From Nonomuraea sediminis (GTDB lineage: Bacteria; Actinomycetota; Actinomycetes; Streptosporangiales; Streptosporangiaceae): DNA of 64,000 nt. The notes below the pieces were generated by a model. It saw only the letters and a list, made by a program, of their open reading frames with translations, did no database searches and had not been told where the DNA came from. Positions within the stretch are counted from its first letter, which is position 1. Each line of letters opens with the position of its first letter. The stretch lies in the NCBI RefSeq assembly GCF_018531495.1, contig NZ_JAHDTI010000027.1:17597-81596 (forward strand), written 5' to 3'. Below, piece by piece: positions 24,518 to 33,476 of the stretch. The position numbers and the translations under genes were made by a program.

Positions 24518-25414
24518 GTGGACTTACTGGAGGGCCTGCACCAGGCCGAGCTCGGCCCCATCCGGTGGCTCCAGGGGCTGCCCGGCGTGTTCCTGCCCGT
24601 GATGCAGGCCCTGTCGGCCTTCGGCACCGACTCGTTCTTCCTGCTGGTGCTGCCCGCCGTGTACTGGTGCGTCAGCCCGCGGCTCGGGCTCAGGCTTGGG
24701 CTGACCGTGCTGGCCGCCGCCGGCACGAACGCGATACTCAAGCTGGCCTTCCACCAGCCTCGGCCGTACTGGATCGACCCGGGGGTCCGGCCGCTGGCGC
24801 TGGAGAACACGTACGGCCTGCCGTCAGGCCACGCTCAGGTGGCCGCCGCCTCGTGGGGCCAGGTCGCGCGCATCGCGAGCCGGCGGGGGGCGTGGTGGGC
24901 GTTCGGGGTGCTGACGTTCCTCGTCGGGCTGTCGCGGGTGTATCTGGGCGTGCACTTCGTGTCGGACGTGGTCGCCGGGTTCGCATGCGGGCTGGCCGTA
25001 CTGCTGCTGGTGGTCAAGCTGGAGGAGCCCGCGACGGCGTGGTGGCTGCGGCGGCCGTTGTGGGCGCAGCTCGTGGCGTCGGCCGTCCTGCCGGGGGCGT
25101 TGATCGGCCTGGCGGCGTTGTTCCATGGCTCGGCGACCGTGGTGGCGATGGCCGGCGGGCTCTTCGGGACGCTGGCCGGGGCGTCGCTGATGAACCGGCT
25201 CGGCTGGTTCGACGCGGGCGGGCCGGTGCGGCTGCGTGTGGCGCGCTGGCTGGTCGGATCGGCCGTGGCGGGGCTGCTGTGGTACGTCACGCGGCATATC
25301 ACCAGTGACCTGCTGCTGTTCGCCAGGTATGCGGTGATCGCACTGTGGGTGCAGGCGGGCGCCCCCGTGGCGTTCATCAGGCTCGGTCTCATGCCTCGCC
25401 GGGCCGTTCAATAG
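24518..25414 (+). CDS. membrane phosphatase of the PAP2 family
   Basis: Polytopic membrane protein of 298 residues with all three PAP2 phosphatase motifs: KLAFHQPRP (motif 1), PSGHAQ (motif 2) and SRVYLGVHFVSDVVAG (motif 3, with the nucleophile histidine). Several hydrophobic helices surround them, and the C-terminal third adds further membrane segments not needed for catalysis. It may dephosphorylate a lipid phosphate such as undecaprenyl diphosphate or phosphatidate; the substrate cannot be read from the sequence. The GTG at 24518 lies 36 nt after rsmB and lacks a clear Shine-Dalgarno. Confidence 0.9.
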   Translation: MDLLEGLHQAELGPIRWLQGLPGVFLPVMQALSAFGTDSFFLLVLPAVYWCVSPRLGLRLGLTVLAAAGTNAILKLAFHQPRPYWIDPGVRPLALENTYGLPSGHAQVAAASWGQVARIASRRGAWWAFGVLTFLVGLSRVYLGVHFVSDVVAGFACGLAVLLLVVKLEEPATAWWLRRPLWAQLVASAVLPGALIGLAALFHGSATVVAMAGGLFGTLAGASLMNRLGWFDAGGPVRLRVARWLVGSAVAGLLWYVTRHITSDLLLFARYAVIALWVQAGAPVAFIRLGLMPRRAVQ

Positions 25415-25417
25415 ACT
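25412..25417 (+). promoter_or_regulatory. probable -10 element of rpe
   Basis: TAGACT overlaps the end of the PAP2 gene and ends 9 nt before the rpe ATG; there is no Shine-Dalgarno. Confidence 0.4.
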
Positions 25418-25426
25418 CGCTGCATC

Positions 25427-26080
25427 ATGGCCGTACAGATCTCGCCCAGCATCCTGTCCGCCGACTTCGCCCGGCTCGCCGATGAGGCCGCCGCCGTGCC
25501 GAACGCCGACTGGCTGCACGTGGATGTCATGGACAACCACTTCGTCCCCAACCTCACCCTCGGGCTGCCCGTCGTCGAGTCCCTGCGCAAGGCGACCTCG
25601 ACGCCGCTCGACTGCCACCTCATGATCGAGGATCCCGACCGGTGGGCGCCCGCCTACGCCGAGGCCGGCGCCGGCAGCGTGACCATCCACGCCGAAGCCG
25701 CCAAAGCCCCGATCAGGACGCTGCGCCAGCTCCGCTCGCTCGGCGCCCGCGCCGGCCTCGCCCTCAACCCCGGCACGGCCATCGAGCCCTACGAGGGGCT
25801 GCTGAGCGAGGTGGACATGCTGCTGCTCATGACGGTCGAGCCGGGCTTCGGCGGGCAGAAGTTCCTCGACCTCGTCCTGCCCAAGATCCGCCGCGCCCGG
25901 CACCTCGTCGACCGCCACGGCGGCGACATCTGGCTCCAGGTCGACGGCGGCGTCACCGCCGAAACGATCGAACGCTGCGCCGACGCGGGCGCCGACGTCT
26001 TCGTCGCCGGCAGCGCCGTCTACGACACCCCCGACCCGGCCGCCGCCATCGACAACCTCCGCGCCAAAGCCACCCGGTAG
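25427..26080 (+). CDS. rpe: ribulose-phosphate 3-epimerase
   Basis: Interconverts ribulose 5-phosphate and xylulose 5-phosphate in the pentose phosphate pathway. The TIM-barrel protein has the expected 217 residues. Motifs seen are ISPSILSADFARL at the start, HVDVMDNHFVPNLT with metal-binding His and Asp, DCHLMIEDP, the flexible-loop region TVEPGFGGQKF and VDGGVTAETI. ATG at 25427 follows the PAP2 gene by 12 nt. It converges on the ABC transporter operon. Confidence 0.97.
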   Translation: MAVQISPSILSADFARLADEAAAVPNADWLHVDVMDNHFVPNLTLGLPVVESLRKATSTPLDCHLMIEDPDRWAPAYAEAGAGSVTIHAEAAKAPIRTLRQLRSLGARAGLALNPGTAIEPYEGLLSEVDMLLLMTVEPGFGGQKFLDLVLPKIRRARHLVDRHGGDIWLQVDGGVTAETIERCADAGADVFVAGSAVYDTPDPAAAIDNLRAKATR

Positions 26081-26101
26081 CCCTCTTCTTCACGTCGTCG
26101 A

Positions 26102-26153
26102 GCGGCTTGTCCTGTCCTGTACGGCAAGCCGCCACCACCGGTGCTCGCCGTAC
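26102..26153. repeat. GTACGGC palindromic repeat and hairpin between convergent genes
   Basis: GCGGCTTG at 26102-26109 can pair with CAAGCCGC at 26125-26132. Overlapping this, GTACGGC at 26119-26125 pairs with GCCGTAC at 26147-26153. The second palindrome is the core of the dispersed repeats found near 33.1, 34.3 and 52.2 kb. Either fold could terminate rpe or the dpp operon. Confidence 0.6.
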
Positions 26154-26168
26154 GAGGGAAAGTGCTGG

Positions 26169-27203
26169 TCAGGCCTGGAGGGCCGGGTCGAGGACCACGT
26201 CGGTGCCTTGGGTGGTGGGGTCTTCGGGGAAGTGGCAGGCGGTGAGGTGGCCGTCGTGGTTGCCCGTGAGCTGGATGAGGGGCGGTTCCTCCGTGGCGCA
26301 CTTGTCCTGGGCCTTCCAGCAGCGCGTGCGGAAGCGGCAGCCCGAGGGCGGGTTGATCGGTGAGGGCACGTCGCCCGCCAGGCGGATGCGCTCGCGGGCC
26401 GGGGCTTCGATGTCGGCGTCCGGCACGGCCGACAGCAGCGCGTGCGTGTAGGGGTGGCGCGGCCGCTCGTACAGAGAGTCCCTGTCGCCGATCTCGACGA
26501 TCTTGCCGAGGTACATGACGGCGACGCGCTGCGAGAAGTGCCGCACCACCGCCAGGTCGTGGGCGATGAACAGGAACGCGATGCCCATGTCCCGCTGCAG
26601 TTGCTGCAGCAGGTTGATGACCTGCGCCTGGATGGAGACGTCGAGCGCCGAGACCGGCTCGTCCGCGACGATCAGCTTGGGCTGCAGTGCCAGGGCGCGG
26701 GCGACGCCGATGCGCTGGCGCTGGCCGCCGGAGAACTCGTGCGGGAAGCGGTTGTAGTGCTCCGGGTTGAGCCCGACGATCTCCAGCAGCTCCCTGGCGC
26801 GGGCCTCGCGGCCGCCGGGCGGGTTGATGTCGTTGATGTCCATCGGGCCGCGGATGATCGAGCCGACCGTCTGCCGCGGGTTGAGCGAGGAGTACGGGTC
26901 CTGGAAGACCATCTGGATCTCGGGCCTGATCGGCTTGAGATCGCGGCGGCTCGCGTGGCTGATGTCCCGGCCCTGGTAGAGGACCTTGCCGCCGGTCGGC
27001 TCGAGCAGGCGGGCGGCCACCCGGCCCGTGGTCGACTTGCCGCAGCCCGACTCGCCCACCAGGCCGAGCGTCTCGCCCTCGTGCACGGTCAGGTCGATGC
27101 CGTCCACCGCGTGGACCGCGCCGACCTGGTGCTTGAACAGGAAGCCACCTCTGACCGGGAAGTGCTTCACCAGGCCGGACAGCTCGAGCAGCTTCTCCGT
27201 CAC
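26169..27203 (-). CDS. dppF: dipeptide/oligopeptide ABC transporter ATPase, DppF/OppF type
   Basis: Second ATPase of a peptide importer. Walker A GESGCGKST, Q-loop VFQDPYSSLNP, signature FSGGQRQRIGVARAL, Walker B LIVADEPVSALD and H-loop AHDLAVVRH are all intact. The C-terminal oligopeptide_HPY region has GCRFRTRCWKAQDKC, the Cys-containing site that binds an iron-sulfur cluster in studied DppD/DppF-like proteins. The GTG at 27203 is chosen because it overlaps the stop of the upstream ATPase gene as GTGA; it gives 344 residues. Last gene of the operon. Confidence 0.93.
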   Translation of the reverse strand: MTEKLLELSGLVKHFPVRGGFLFKHQVGAVHAVDGIDLTVHEGETLGLVGESGCGKSTTGRVAARLLEPTGGKVLYQGRDISHASRRDLKPIRPEIQMVFQDPYSSLNPRQTVGSIIRGPMDINDINPPGGREARARELLEIVGLNPEHYNRFPHEFSGGQRQRIGVARALALQPKLIVADEPVSALDVSIQAQVINLLQQLQRDMGIAFLFIAHDLAVVRHFSQRVAVMYLGKIVEIGDRDSLYERPRHPYTHALLSAVPDADIEAPARERIRLAGDVPSPINPPSGCRFRTRCWKAQDKCATEEPPLIQLTGNHDGHLTACHFPEDPTTQGTDVVLDPALQA

Positions 27204-28207
27204 TTGCCTTCCTTTCCTGGGCGGCTGTCCGTCTTCTGCTTCAGCGACAGGTAGCACGCGTCGCCGTGGCCGCGGTGCGGGGAGAGCTCTGGCCGCTCAC
27301 CCTTGCACAGCTCGGGCCCCGCCAGGTGCATGTAGTCGCAGCGCGGGTGGAACGGGCAGCCGGGCGGGACGTTGATCAGGCTGGGCGGTGTCCCGCGGAC
27401 CGGCTCGAGCGGCAGGTCGACCGTGCGGCGCAGGCTCGGCATCGAGGCGAGCAGCCCCCAGGTGTAGGGGTGGCGGGGCTCGCGCAGCACCTCGCGCATC
27501 GTGCCGCGTTCCACCGCCCGTCCCGCGTACATGACCAGCACGTTGTGCGCGGTGTTGGCCACCACGCCCAGGTCGTGCGTGATCAGGATGATCGCCGTGC
27601 CCGTCTGCTCCTGCAGGTCGCGTAGCAGGTCGAGGATCTGCGCCTGCACGGTGACGTCCAGGGCCGTGGTGGGCTCGTCGGCGATCAGCAGGCCCGGGTC
27701 GCACACCAGCGCCATCGCGATCATCGCGCGCTGCCGCATGCCGCCGGAGAACTGGTGCGGGTAGTCGTCCACGCGGATCTTCGGCTGCGGGATGCCGACC
27801 CGGTCCAGCATCTCGATGGCCCTGTCGCGGGCGGTCGACTTCGACACGCCCTTGTGCTTGCGGTAGACCTCGGCGATCTGCGCGCCCACGGTGTGGTACG
27901 GCGACAGCGAGGTCAGCGGGTCCTGGAAGATCATCGCGATCTGGTTGCCGCGCAGCCGCTCCATCGTGGTGCGCGGCGCGCCGAGGAGCTCCTGGCCGTC
28001 GTGCCTGATGCTGCCGGAGATCTGCGCGGTCTCCCTGTTGTGCAGGCCGAGGATGGCCAGGTTCGTTACCGACTTGCCCGAGCCGGACTCGCCCACGATG
28101 CCGAGCGTGGTTCCCCGCTCGACCTCGAACGACAGGCCGTCCACCGCGTGGACGACGCCGTCCTCGGTGTGGAAGTCGACGGTGAGATCGTTGACCTCGA
28201 GGAACAT
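27200..28207 (-). CDS. dppD: dipeptide/oligopeptide ABC transporter ATPase, DppD/OppD type
   Basis: First ATPase of the importer, 335 residues. Walker A GESGSGKSV, Q-loop IFQDPLTSLSP, signature FSGGMRQRAMIAMAL, Walker B LLIADEPTTALD and THDLGVVA are seen. The C-terminal CPFHPRCDYMHLAGPELC segment is the Cys motif of this subfamily. The ATG at 28207 overlaps the permease stop (ATGA), and the stop overlaps the next ATPase gene. The two ATPases form a heterodimer under the permeases. Confidence 0.93.
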   Translation of the reverse strand: MFLEVNDLTVDFHTEDGVVHAVDGLSFEVERGTTLGIVGESGSGKSVTNLAILGLHNRETAQISGSIRHDGQELLGAPRTTMERLRGNQIAMIFQDPLTSLSPYHTVGAQIAEVYRKHKGVSKSTARDRAIEMLDRVGIPQPKIRVDDYPHQFSGGMRQRAMIAMALVCDPGLLIADEPTTALDVTVQAQILDLLRDLQEQTGTAIILITHDLGVVANTAHNVLVMYAGRAVERGTMREVLREPRHPYTWGLLASMPSLRRTVDLPLEPVRGTPPSLINVPPGCPFHPRCDYMHLAGPELCKGERPELSPHRGHGDACYLSLKQKTDSRPGKEGK

Positions 28208-29187
28208 CAGCTCAGCCTCACGCGTGGGTCGATGACGGCGTACAGGGCGTCGACGATGACGTTCATCACCACGATCGCGGCCGCCGCCAGGACCACGGTG
28301 GCCATCAGCATCGGCAGGTCGGAGTAGGTGACCGCGCGCACCGACAGGCGTCCGATGCCCTGGATGCCGAACGTCGTCTCGGTGATGATGGCGCCGCCGA
28401 TCAGCGTTCCCAGGTCGACGCCGAAGATGGTGATGATCGGCGTGAGGGTGCCGCGCAGCGCGAAGCGCAGGATGACGGTGCGCGCCGGCATGCCCTTGGC
28501 CCTGGCGGTGCGGACGTAGTCCTCGCTGAGGTTCTCGACCATGGTGGAGCGGGTCATCCTGGTGTAGTTCGCGGTGAAGATGATCGCCAGCACGATCCAG
28601 GGCAGCAGCAGTCCGGCGAACCAGCCGACGGGATCATCGGTGATCGGCACGTACTTCGGCTGGGCGAAGATGTGGTTCTGGTAAACGAAGAAGTACAGGG
28701 CCAGGGTGCCGACGAAGAAGATCTGCACCGAGGCGCCGACCAGCGAGGACACGCTGGCGATCTTGTCCAGGGGCTTGCCCTGCCGCAGGGCGGCGATGAT
28801 GCCGGTTCCCACGCCGAAGATCAGGAAGATCACCGCCGCGCCGATGGTGAGCGAGATCGTGGCGGGCATCCGGTCGAGGATCGTGTCGAACACCGGCGCC
28901 CGGTTGACGAAGGAGTATCCGAGGCAGGGGGCCGGGCAGTGCCCCAGGCCGGGATAGTCGCGGCCGACGACGATGCCGGCCAGCCACGAGACGAACTGCG
29001 TCATGAGCGGCTGGTCGAGGCCCAGGTTGTGACGGGCCAGCGCCAGCGTCTCAGGCGGGCAGACCTTGCCGCAGGCCAGCCGGGCGGGGTCGGCGGGGAT
29101 GGCGAAGAACAGGAAGAAGGTCACCGCGGCGACGACCACCAGGGTGACCAGCGCGCCGAGTGTGCGGCGGGTGAGGAATCGAAGCAC
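28207..29187 (-). CDS. dppB: peptide ABC transporter permease, DppB type
   Basis: Membrane permease of 326 residues. It begins with the family's N-terminal helix (TLGALVTLVVVAAVTFFLF), has a periplasmic loop containing GHCPAPCLGYSF, then the MetI-like domain with the EAA-type loop around VRTARAKGMPARTVILRFALRGTLTP, where the ATPases dock. Two cysteines in the outer loop could form a disulfide. It starts 51 nt downstream of the binding protein gene and ends overlapping dppD. Confidence 0.92.
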   Translation of the reverse strand: MLRFLTRRTLGALVTLVVVAAVTFFLFFAIPADPARLACGKVCPPETLALARHNLGLDQPLMTQFVSWLAGIVVGRDYPGLGHCPAPCLGYSFVNRAPVFDTILDRMPATISLTIGAAVIFLIFGVGTGIIAALRQGKPLDKIASVSSLVGASVQIFFVGTLALYFFVYQNHIFAQPKYVPITDDPVGWFAGLLLPWIVLAIIFTANYTRMTRSTMVENLSEDYVRTARAKGMPARTVILRFALRGTLTPIITIFGVDLGTLIGGAIITETTFGIQGIGRLSVRAVTYSDLPMLMATVVLAAAAIVVMNVIVDALYAVIDPRVRLS

Positions 29188-29238
29188 GAGGTCTCCATGG
29201 GATGCTCCGGGCGCCGGTCAGGCGCCCGGAGCGGCGTG

Positions 29239-31026
29239 CTACTGCTTGACGAAGATGGTGTTGGGGGAGACGATCCACTGCTGCGGGTCGATCTCCGCAC
29301 CGCCCACCTTGGAGCCGTGCAGGAGGGTCATGATGTCGTTCTCGGCGACGACCAGCGGAGTGATGGTCTCCTGGATCTTCTTGTCCAGCTCCATCCAGGC
29401 CGCGTTGGCCGCGTCGATGTCCGACATCTCGGTGATCTTCTGCATCTCCGTCTTGACGCCCGGGTCATTGAGGTGGGACATGTTCTGCCCGCCGTCGGAG
29501 ATCGGGCCGAAGATGACCGGCATGACCGTCGAGCCCGACGGCCAGTCGGCGCCCCAGCCGCCCCAGTACAGGTCGAACTGGTTCTTCGTCTGGCTGATCG
29601 AGTCGTAGTACGTCTTCCTGTCCAGCGGCTTCGTCACGACCTTGATGCCGGTCTTCTCCAGGGCGTTCTTGATCACCAGGGTGACCTTCTCCTGGGTCGG
29701 CGTCTGGTTGTAGGCGTAGACGATGGTCGGCGTCGGGTTGCTCGACTGGGCCAGCAGCTGCTTGGCCTTGTCGATGTCGCCGTCGGGCTTGGACGCCTTC
29801 TCGAACAGGTCGTAGGACTGGTAGCCCACGGTGGTGTTCTCGTTGAGGATCGTCGTCGGAAGCGATACGGCCTGCGGGCCGCCCAGGGTCTGCTGGATCT
29901 GCTTCGACGGCCACGCGTAGTTGATCGCCTGGCGAACCTTCTGGTCCTTCACCCGGTCGAGGTTGAAGTAGTAGTAGTCACCGTACGGCGACGGGCTCTG
30001 CATCCTGCGGTCGGTCAGGCTGTCGTCGGTGATCACCTGCTGCAGGCGCTCCGGAGGCGTCCTGGCGTAGAAGGAGAACGCCGTCTGGTCGGGGCCCGCG
30101 TCGGCGATGAGCCGGTCGGTGATCTGGAGGGCCTCCTGGCCGAACTCCATCTTCCACGTGTCGGGGTAGGCGCCGCGGATCGGGTCGGTCGCGGGGTCCC
30201 ACTGCGGGTTGCGCGCCAGCTCGATCGACTTGTCCACCACGTGCGACTTGATGATGTACGGCCCGGACGCCACCGGCTCCTTGTCGTACTTCTCCTTGGT
30301 GTCCTTGGCCTTGGGCACGATGCTGTAGCCCGCCATGGCGAAGGCGTAGTTGGCGTCGGCGTGCGCGGTGTTGAACTTGAAGACGATGGTCTTGTCGTCG
30401 GGGGTCTCGATGTTGCTGAGTTCCTTGCCGCCGTACGGGCCGGGGTACGCCTTGCGGTAGTTCTCGTTGGTGAGCCACTGCTGGACGTAGCTGGGGCCGA
30501 AGGTGATGAACGGGGCGAACATCCGCTCCATCGTCCACTTGACGTCGGCGGAGGTGATCGGGGAGCCGTCCTGCCACTTCACCCCGTCCTTCAGGGTGAA
30601 CTTCCAGGTCTTGCCGCCGTCGCTCACCGTGCCCGGGTCCGTGGCCAGGTCGCCGACCAGCTTGTAGTCGCCCTTGGCGACCCGCTTGTAGCCGGTCAGG
30701 CCGCGGTTGATCAGCAGGCCGAAGTTGGCCTCGGTGTTGACGTAGACCTGGGCCGGGTCGAGGTGCGCGAAGTCGTCACGATCGATCATCGTGACCGTGC
30801 CGCCCTTCTGCACGCCGTCGGGCGGAATGGCGGGGCCCTTGGAGTCGTCGGCCGTGCCAAGCGTGATCTTCGGCGGGGTGTACGCCTGGGCTGACGGCTT
30901 GGCCGAGGCACCCGTGCTGGCCTGGCCAGTCGGTTGGGCACCCTGGTTACCCGGCGCGCAGGCGCCCACCAACGCCAGCGAGGCCGCGGCCAGAACCGCG
31001 AATGCCGACCGTTTGCGGTGTCTCAT
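29239..31026 (-). CDS. dppA: peptide ABC transporter substrate-binding lipoprotein, DppA/OppA type
   Basis: SBP_bac_5 family extracytoplasmic binding protein of 595 residues, anchored to the membrane. The signal peptide ends in a lipobox (LVGAC, Cys at residue 23), followed by a Gly/Ser/Gln/Thr-rich linker. Family segments include TSADVKWTMERMF, YQSYDLFEKA and DLYWGGWGADWPSGS. The ligand cannot be named; di- or oligopeptides are most likely. The order dppC-dppA-dppB-dppD-dppF on the minus strand makes a complete importer, with the binding protein unusually placed between the two permeases. Confidence 0.92.
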   Translation of the reverse strand: MRHRKRSAFAVLAAASLALVGACAPGNQGAQPTGQASTGASAKPSAQAYTPPKITLGTADDSKGPAIPPDGVQKGGTVTMIDRDDFAHLDPAQVYVNTEANFGLLINRGLTGYKRVAKGDYKLVGDLATDPGTVSDGGKTWKFTLKDGVKWQDGSPITSADVKWTMERMFAPFITFGPSYVQQWLTNENYRKAYPGPYGGKELSNIETPDDKTIVFKFNTAHADANYAFAMAGYSIVPKAKDTKEKYDKEPVASGPYIIKSHVVDKSIELARNPQWDPATDPIRGAYPDTWKMEFGQEALQITDRLIADAGPDQTAFSFYARTPPERLQQVITDDSLTDRRMQSPSPYGDYYYFNLDRVKDQKVRQAINYAWPSKQIQQTLGGPQAVSLPTTILNENTTVGYQSYDLFEKASKPDGDIDKAKQLLAQSSNPTPTIVYAYNQTPTQEKVTLVIKNALEKTGIKVVTKPLDRKTYYDSISQTKNQFDLYWGGWGADWPSGSTVMPVIFGPISDGGQNMSHLNDPGVKTEMQKITEMSDIDAANAAWMELDKKIQETITPLVVAENDIMTLLHGSKVGGAEIDPQQWIVSPNTIFVKQ

Positions 31027-31035
31027 TTCTCTCCT

Positions 31036-32037
31036 CTAGCGCTTGATCTTGGGGTCGAAGGCATCGCGGATCGAGTCGCCGAGCAGGTTGAAGGCGATCA
31101 CGAACACCAGCAGGGCGACGCCCGGGAAGATCAGGTAGGTGATGTCGTCCCGGTAGATCTCTGTCGCCCGAAGGAACATGCGTCCCCAGTCCGGGATCTC
31201 CTCGCCCATCCCCACGCCCAGGAACGACAGCGCGGTCTCGGTCGTCACCAGCGCCGGCAGCAGCAGGCTCGACTGGATGATGATCGGCGTCCACAGGTTG
31301 GGCAGCAGTTCCTTGAACACGATCCGCGCGGGGGAGGCGCCGGTGACCCTGGCGGCCTCGACGAACTCGCGTTCCCGCATGGACAGCACCTGGCCGCGCA
31401 GGAGCCTGGCCAGCCCGGCCCAGCCGAAGACGGTCAGCATGATGGTGAGCGTGACCGCCTGGAACAGCACCGGGGCGTTCTCGTCCGGACTGACGAACAA
31501 GCTGGTCAGGACCGGGGTGAACGCGATGATGAAGATCACCTGGGGGAACGCCAGCGTCAGGTCGATGATCCGGCCGACCAGGTAGTCGGTCCTGCCACCC
31601 GCGTAGCCTGCCACGATGCCGATCACGATGCCGATGGCGGTGGTGAGGATCGTGGCCGCCACGGAGATCGCCAGCGAGGTCCGGATACCATAGACGAGCT
31701 GCGTGAATACGTCGCGGCCCAGGCCGGGTTCGATGCCGAACCAGAACTCCGAGCTGATCCCGCCGTTCGGTAGGATCGGGTTCCCGGCGTCGTTCAAGAG
31801 ACCAGGATTGTCCTGTCCATAAAGGGCATATGGGTTCTTTCCGTATATAGCGGAAATAACGGGCGCGAAGATCGCGACCAGGAAGAAGAAGATCACGACG
31901 ATGGCCGAGAGGACGCCCGTACGGTCGCGGCGGAACCGCAGCCACATGAGCTGTCCCGGGGAGCGGCCGACCGCTTCCGGGGTTTCGGTCACGGACGTCG
32001 CGTCGATCGCGGGTGCTGTGGACGTCGGTGTCGTCAT
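31036..32037 (-). CDS. dppC: peptide ABC transporter permease, DppC type
   Basis: Second permease, 333 residues, first gene of the operon. The cytoplasmic N terminus (about 45 residues, Thr/Pro-rich) is followed by an OppC_N helix region (VLSAIVVIFFFLVAIFAPV) and the MetI domain with the docking loop EFVEAARVTGASPARIVFKELLPN. Two AT-richer segments around 31800-31870 encode the outer loop ISAIYGKNPYALYGQ. ATG at 32037; the operon promoter must lie in the 256-bp divergent region before the MpaB gene. The binding protein gene starts 9 nt downstream. Confidence 0.92.
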   Translation of the reverse strand: MTTPTSTAPAIDATSVTETPEAVGRSPGQLMWLRFRRDRTGVLSAIVVIFFFLVAIFAPVISAIYGKNPYALYGQDNPGLLNDAGNPILPNGGISSEFWFGIEPGLGRDVFTQLVYGIRTSLAISVAATILTTAIGIVIGIVAGYAGGRTDYLVGRIIDLTLAFPQVIFIIAFTPVLTSLFVSPDENAPVLFQAVTLTIMLTVFGWAGLARLLRGQVLSMREREFVEAARVTGASPARIVFKELLPNLWTPIIIQSSLLLPALVTTETALSFLGVGMGEEIPDWGRMFLRATEIYRDDITYLIFPGVALLVFVIAFNLLGDSIRDAFDPKIKR

Positions 32038-32293
32038 CTAACGGGGCCCCCAAGCAGCGAGCGCAAATCCTGATGGCACATTCGCAGTTTGCTCCTGTCT
32101 GAAGCAATGGTCTGGGGTGCTTTCACTAATTCGTTGTGCAATATCGATCCGCCTGTGCCTTCACATGCGTTGACCCGATCTACCGGGCGGTGTCACTATG
32201 CCGTCGGGTATGACCGGGTAAATCACGGAATCGGGGCATAAACGAGACGGCCTCGTGACATGAACACCCGGCAAACGGGGTAACCGATCACTT
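32038..32293. other. divergent intergenic region, dpp operon and MpaB-like gene
   Basis: This 256-bp stretch is AT-richer than its surroundings and must hold two divergent promoters. I could not place either with confidence: TTGCAC-like and TTGCTT-like hexamers occur on the minus strand, but no well-spaced TANNNT partner was found. No small gene is evident. Confidence 0.5.
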
Positions 32294-33088
32294 ATGAGGG
32301 ACGATGGCCTCTTCGGCCCCGAATCGGTGACCTGGCGGGTGATGGGCGAGCCGATCCTCCTCATCGGCGGATTTCGAGCCCTCCTCATGCAGGGGCTGCA
32401 CCCACGCGCGATGCGCGGCGTGCTGCAGAACTCCGCGCTCATGGACCCCAACGAGGCCTGGGCCCGCTTCATGCGCACCACGGAGTTCGTCCGGGTCCGC
32501 ACCTACGGCACGCGGGCGGAGGTCGAACGCGCGGGGCGCCGGGTCCGTAAGATCCACTCGATGCTGACCGGGTACGACCCCGACACCGGCGAGACCTTCC
32601 GCCTCGACGATCCCGACGCGCTGCGCTGGGTCCACGTGGGGGAGGTGGACTCCTACCTTTCGGTCGCCCGGCGGGCCGGGTTGCGGCTATCCGACTCGGA
32701 GGCCGACCAGTTCGTCCTGGAATGGCGGCGCGCGGCCGAAGTCGTCGGGCTGCGGGCCTCCGACGTTCCCGGCAGCGTGGCCGAGCTGCGCGACTACATC
32801 GAGGCGCAACGCCCCGGCCTGCGCTTCGTCCCCGAGGCCGCGCACCCGCTGCGGCAGTCGCTCAACGTGCCCCTGCCGCTCTACCTCATACCCCTCAAAC
32901 CGGTCGTCCCGGCCATCGCGCTGCTGGCCTTCGCGTCCCTGCCGCGCTGGGCGCGCCGCCTCTACGGCCTGCCCGCCACCCCGGTCGGCGACCTCTGGGC
33001 CACCGCCACCCTCCGCGCCCTCCACACAGGCCTCGCCCCCGTCCGCTACGCCCCCAAAGTCCTCAACATCCGCCACCGCGCCGCCTAA
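32294..33088 (+). CDS. oxygenase MpaB-like (DUF2236) protein
   Basis: A 264-residue protein of the DUF2236/MpaB family, relatives of which are haem enzymes such as latex-clearing protein and the MpaB oxygenase. Family features are GFRALLMQGLHPRAMRGV near the N terminus with a conserved His, then WVHVGEVDSYL near residue 115 with a second His, and a long helical C-terminal region. The substrate is unknown. ATG at 32294 lacks a clear Shine-Dalgarno. The gene stands alone, divergent from the dpp operon and followed by tandem GTACGGC repeats. Confidence 0.87.
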   Translation: MRDDGLFGPESVTWRVMGEPILLIGGFRALLMQGLHPRAMRGVLQNSALMDPNEAWARFMRTTEFVRVRTYGTRAEVERAGRRVRKIHSMLTGYDPDTGETFRLDDPDALRWVHVGEVDSYLSVARRAGLRLSDSEADQFVLEWRRAAEVVGLRASDVPGSVAELRDYIEAQRPGLRFVPEAAHPLRQSLNVPLPLYLIPLKPVVPAIALLAFASLPRWARRLYGLPATPVGDLWATATLRALHTGLAPVRYAPKVLNIRHRAA

Positions 33089-33090
33089 CC

Positions 33091-33180
33091 CCCTTCCGTA
33101 CGGCGAGCCGCCGCCGCGGCTTCTTCTGTACGGCGAGCCGCCGCCGCGGCCTCTTCTGTACGGCGAGCCGCCGCCACCGG
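33091..33180. repeat. three tandem 30-bp repeats immediately after the MpaB-like gene
   Basis: Units 33091-33120, 33121-33150 and 33151-33180 are nearly identical, each centred on GTACGGCGAGCCGCCGCC. The third unit is also the left end of the longer dispersed repeat. Confidence 0.85.
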
Positions 33181-33344
33181 CCGCCCGCCGTACTTCGGCT
33201 CAGGACCTGTGACCGGCGCTCCCGGCGAGTCGAGCCCCCTTCCCCACCGCCACGACACCCGTTACCCGGGCACCACGGCCCCCCTTGCCCGCCGTACACA
33301 GCGCCGGCCAACCACCGCACCCCACCTCGCCGACCCCGGCGCGG
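33151..33344. repeat. dispersed ~190-bp repeat, copy 1
   Basis: Begins with a stem-loop core (GTACGGCG ... CGCCGTAC), continues with TTCGGCT, TGACCGGCGCT and GGCGAGTCG, and ends near CTCGCCGACCCCGGCGCGG. Copies 2 (34293-34484) and 3 (52244-52429) follow the same order of motifs. No open frame is conserved between copies, so this is a non-coding repeat. The remaining bases up to the collagen-like gene at 33477 show nothing else. Confidence 0.75.
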
Positions 33345-33476
33345 CGTACAGGTGCTCGCAGCCCCGGTACTGCGTGACCCGAGCGTCACGGTTCCCCGGG
33401 CGCGTGGTGTTGGGGCGGGGAAGTTGAGTAGGGCGTACTCATGTGGGGGCGATCATCGTGGGTGAGCATCGGCGGC

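Noticed and set aside
28672..30894. 740-codon plus-strand frame opposite the peptide-binding protein gene
   Set aside because: The minus strand encodes DppA and DppB with clear lipobox and family motifs; the plus frame is a Val/Arg/His/Gly-rich shadow.
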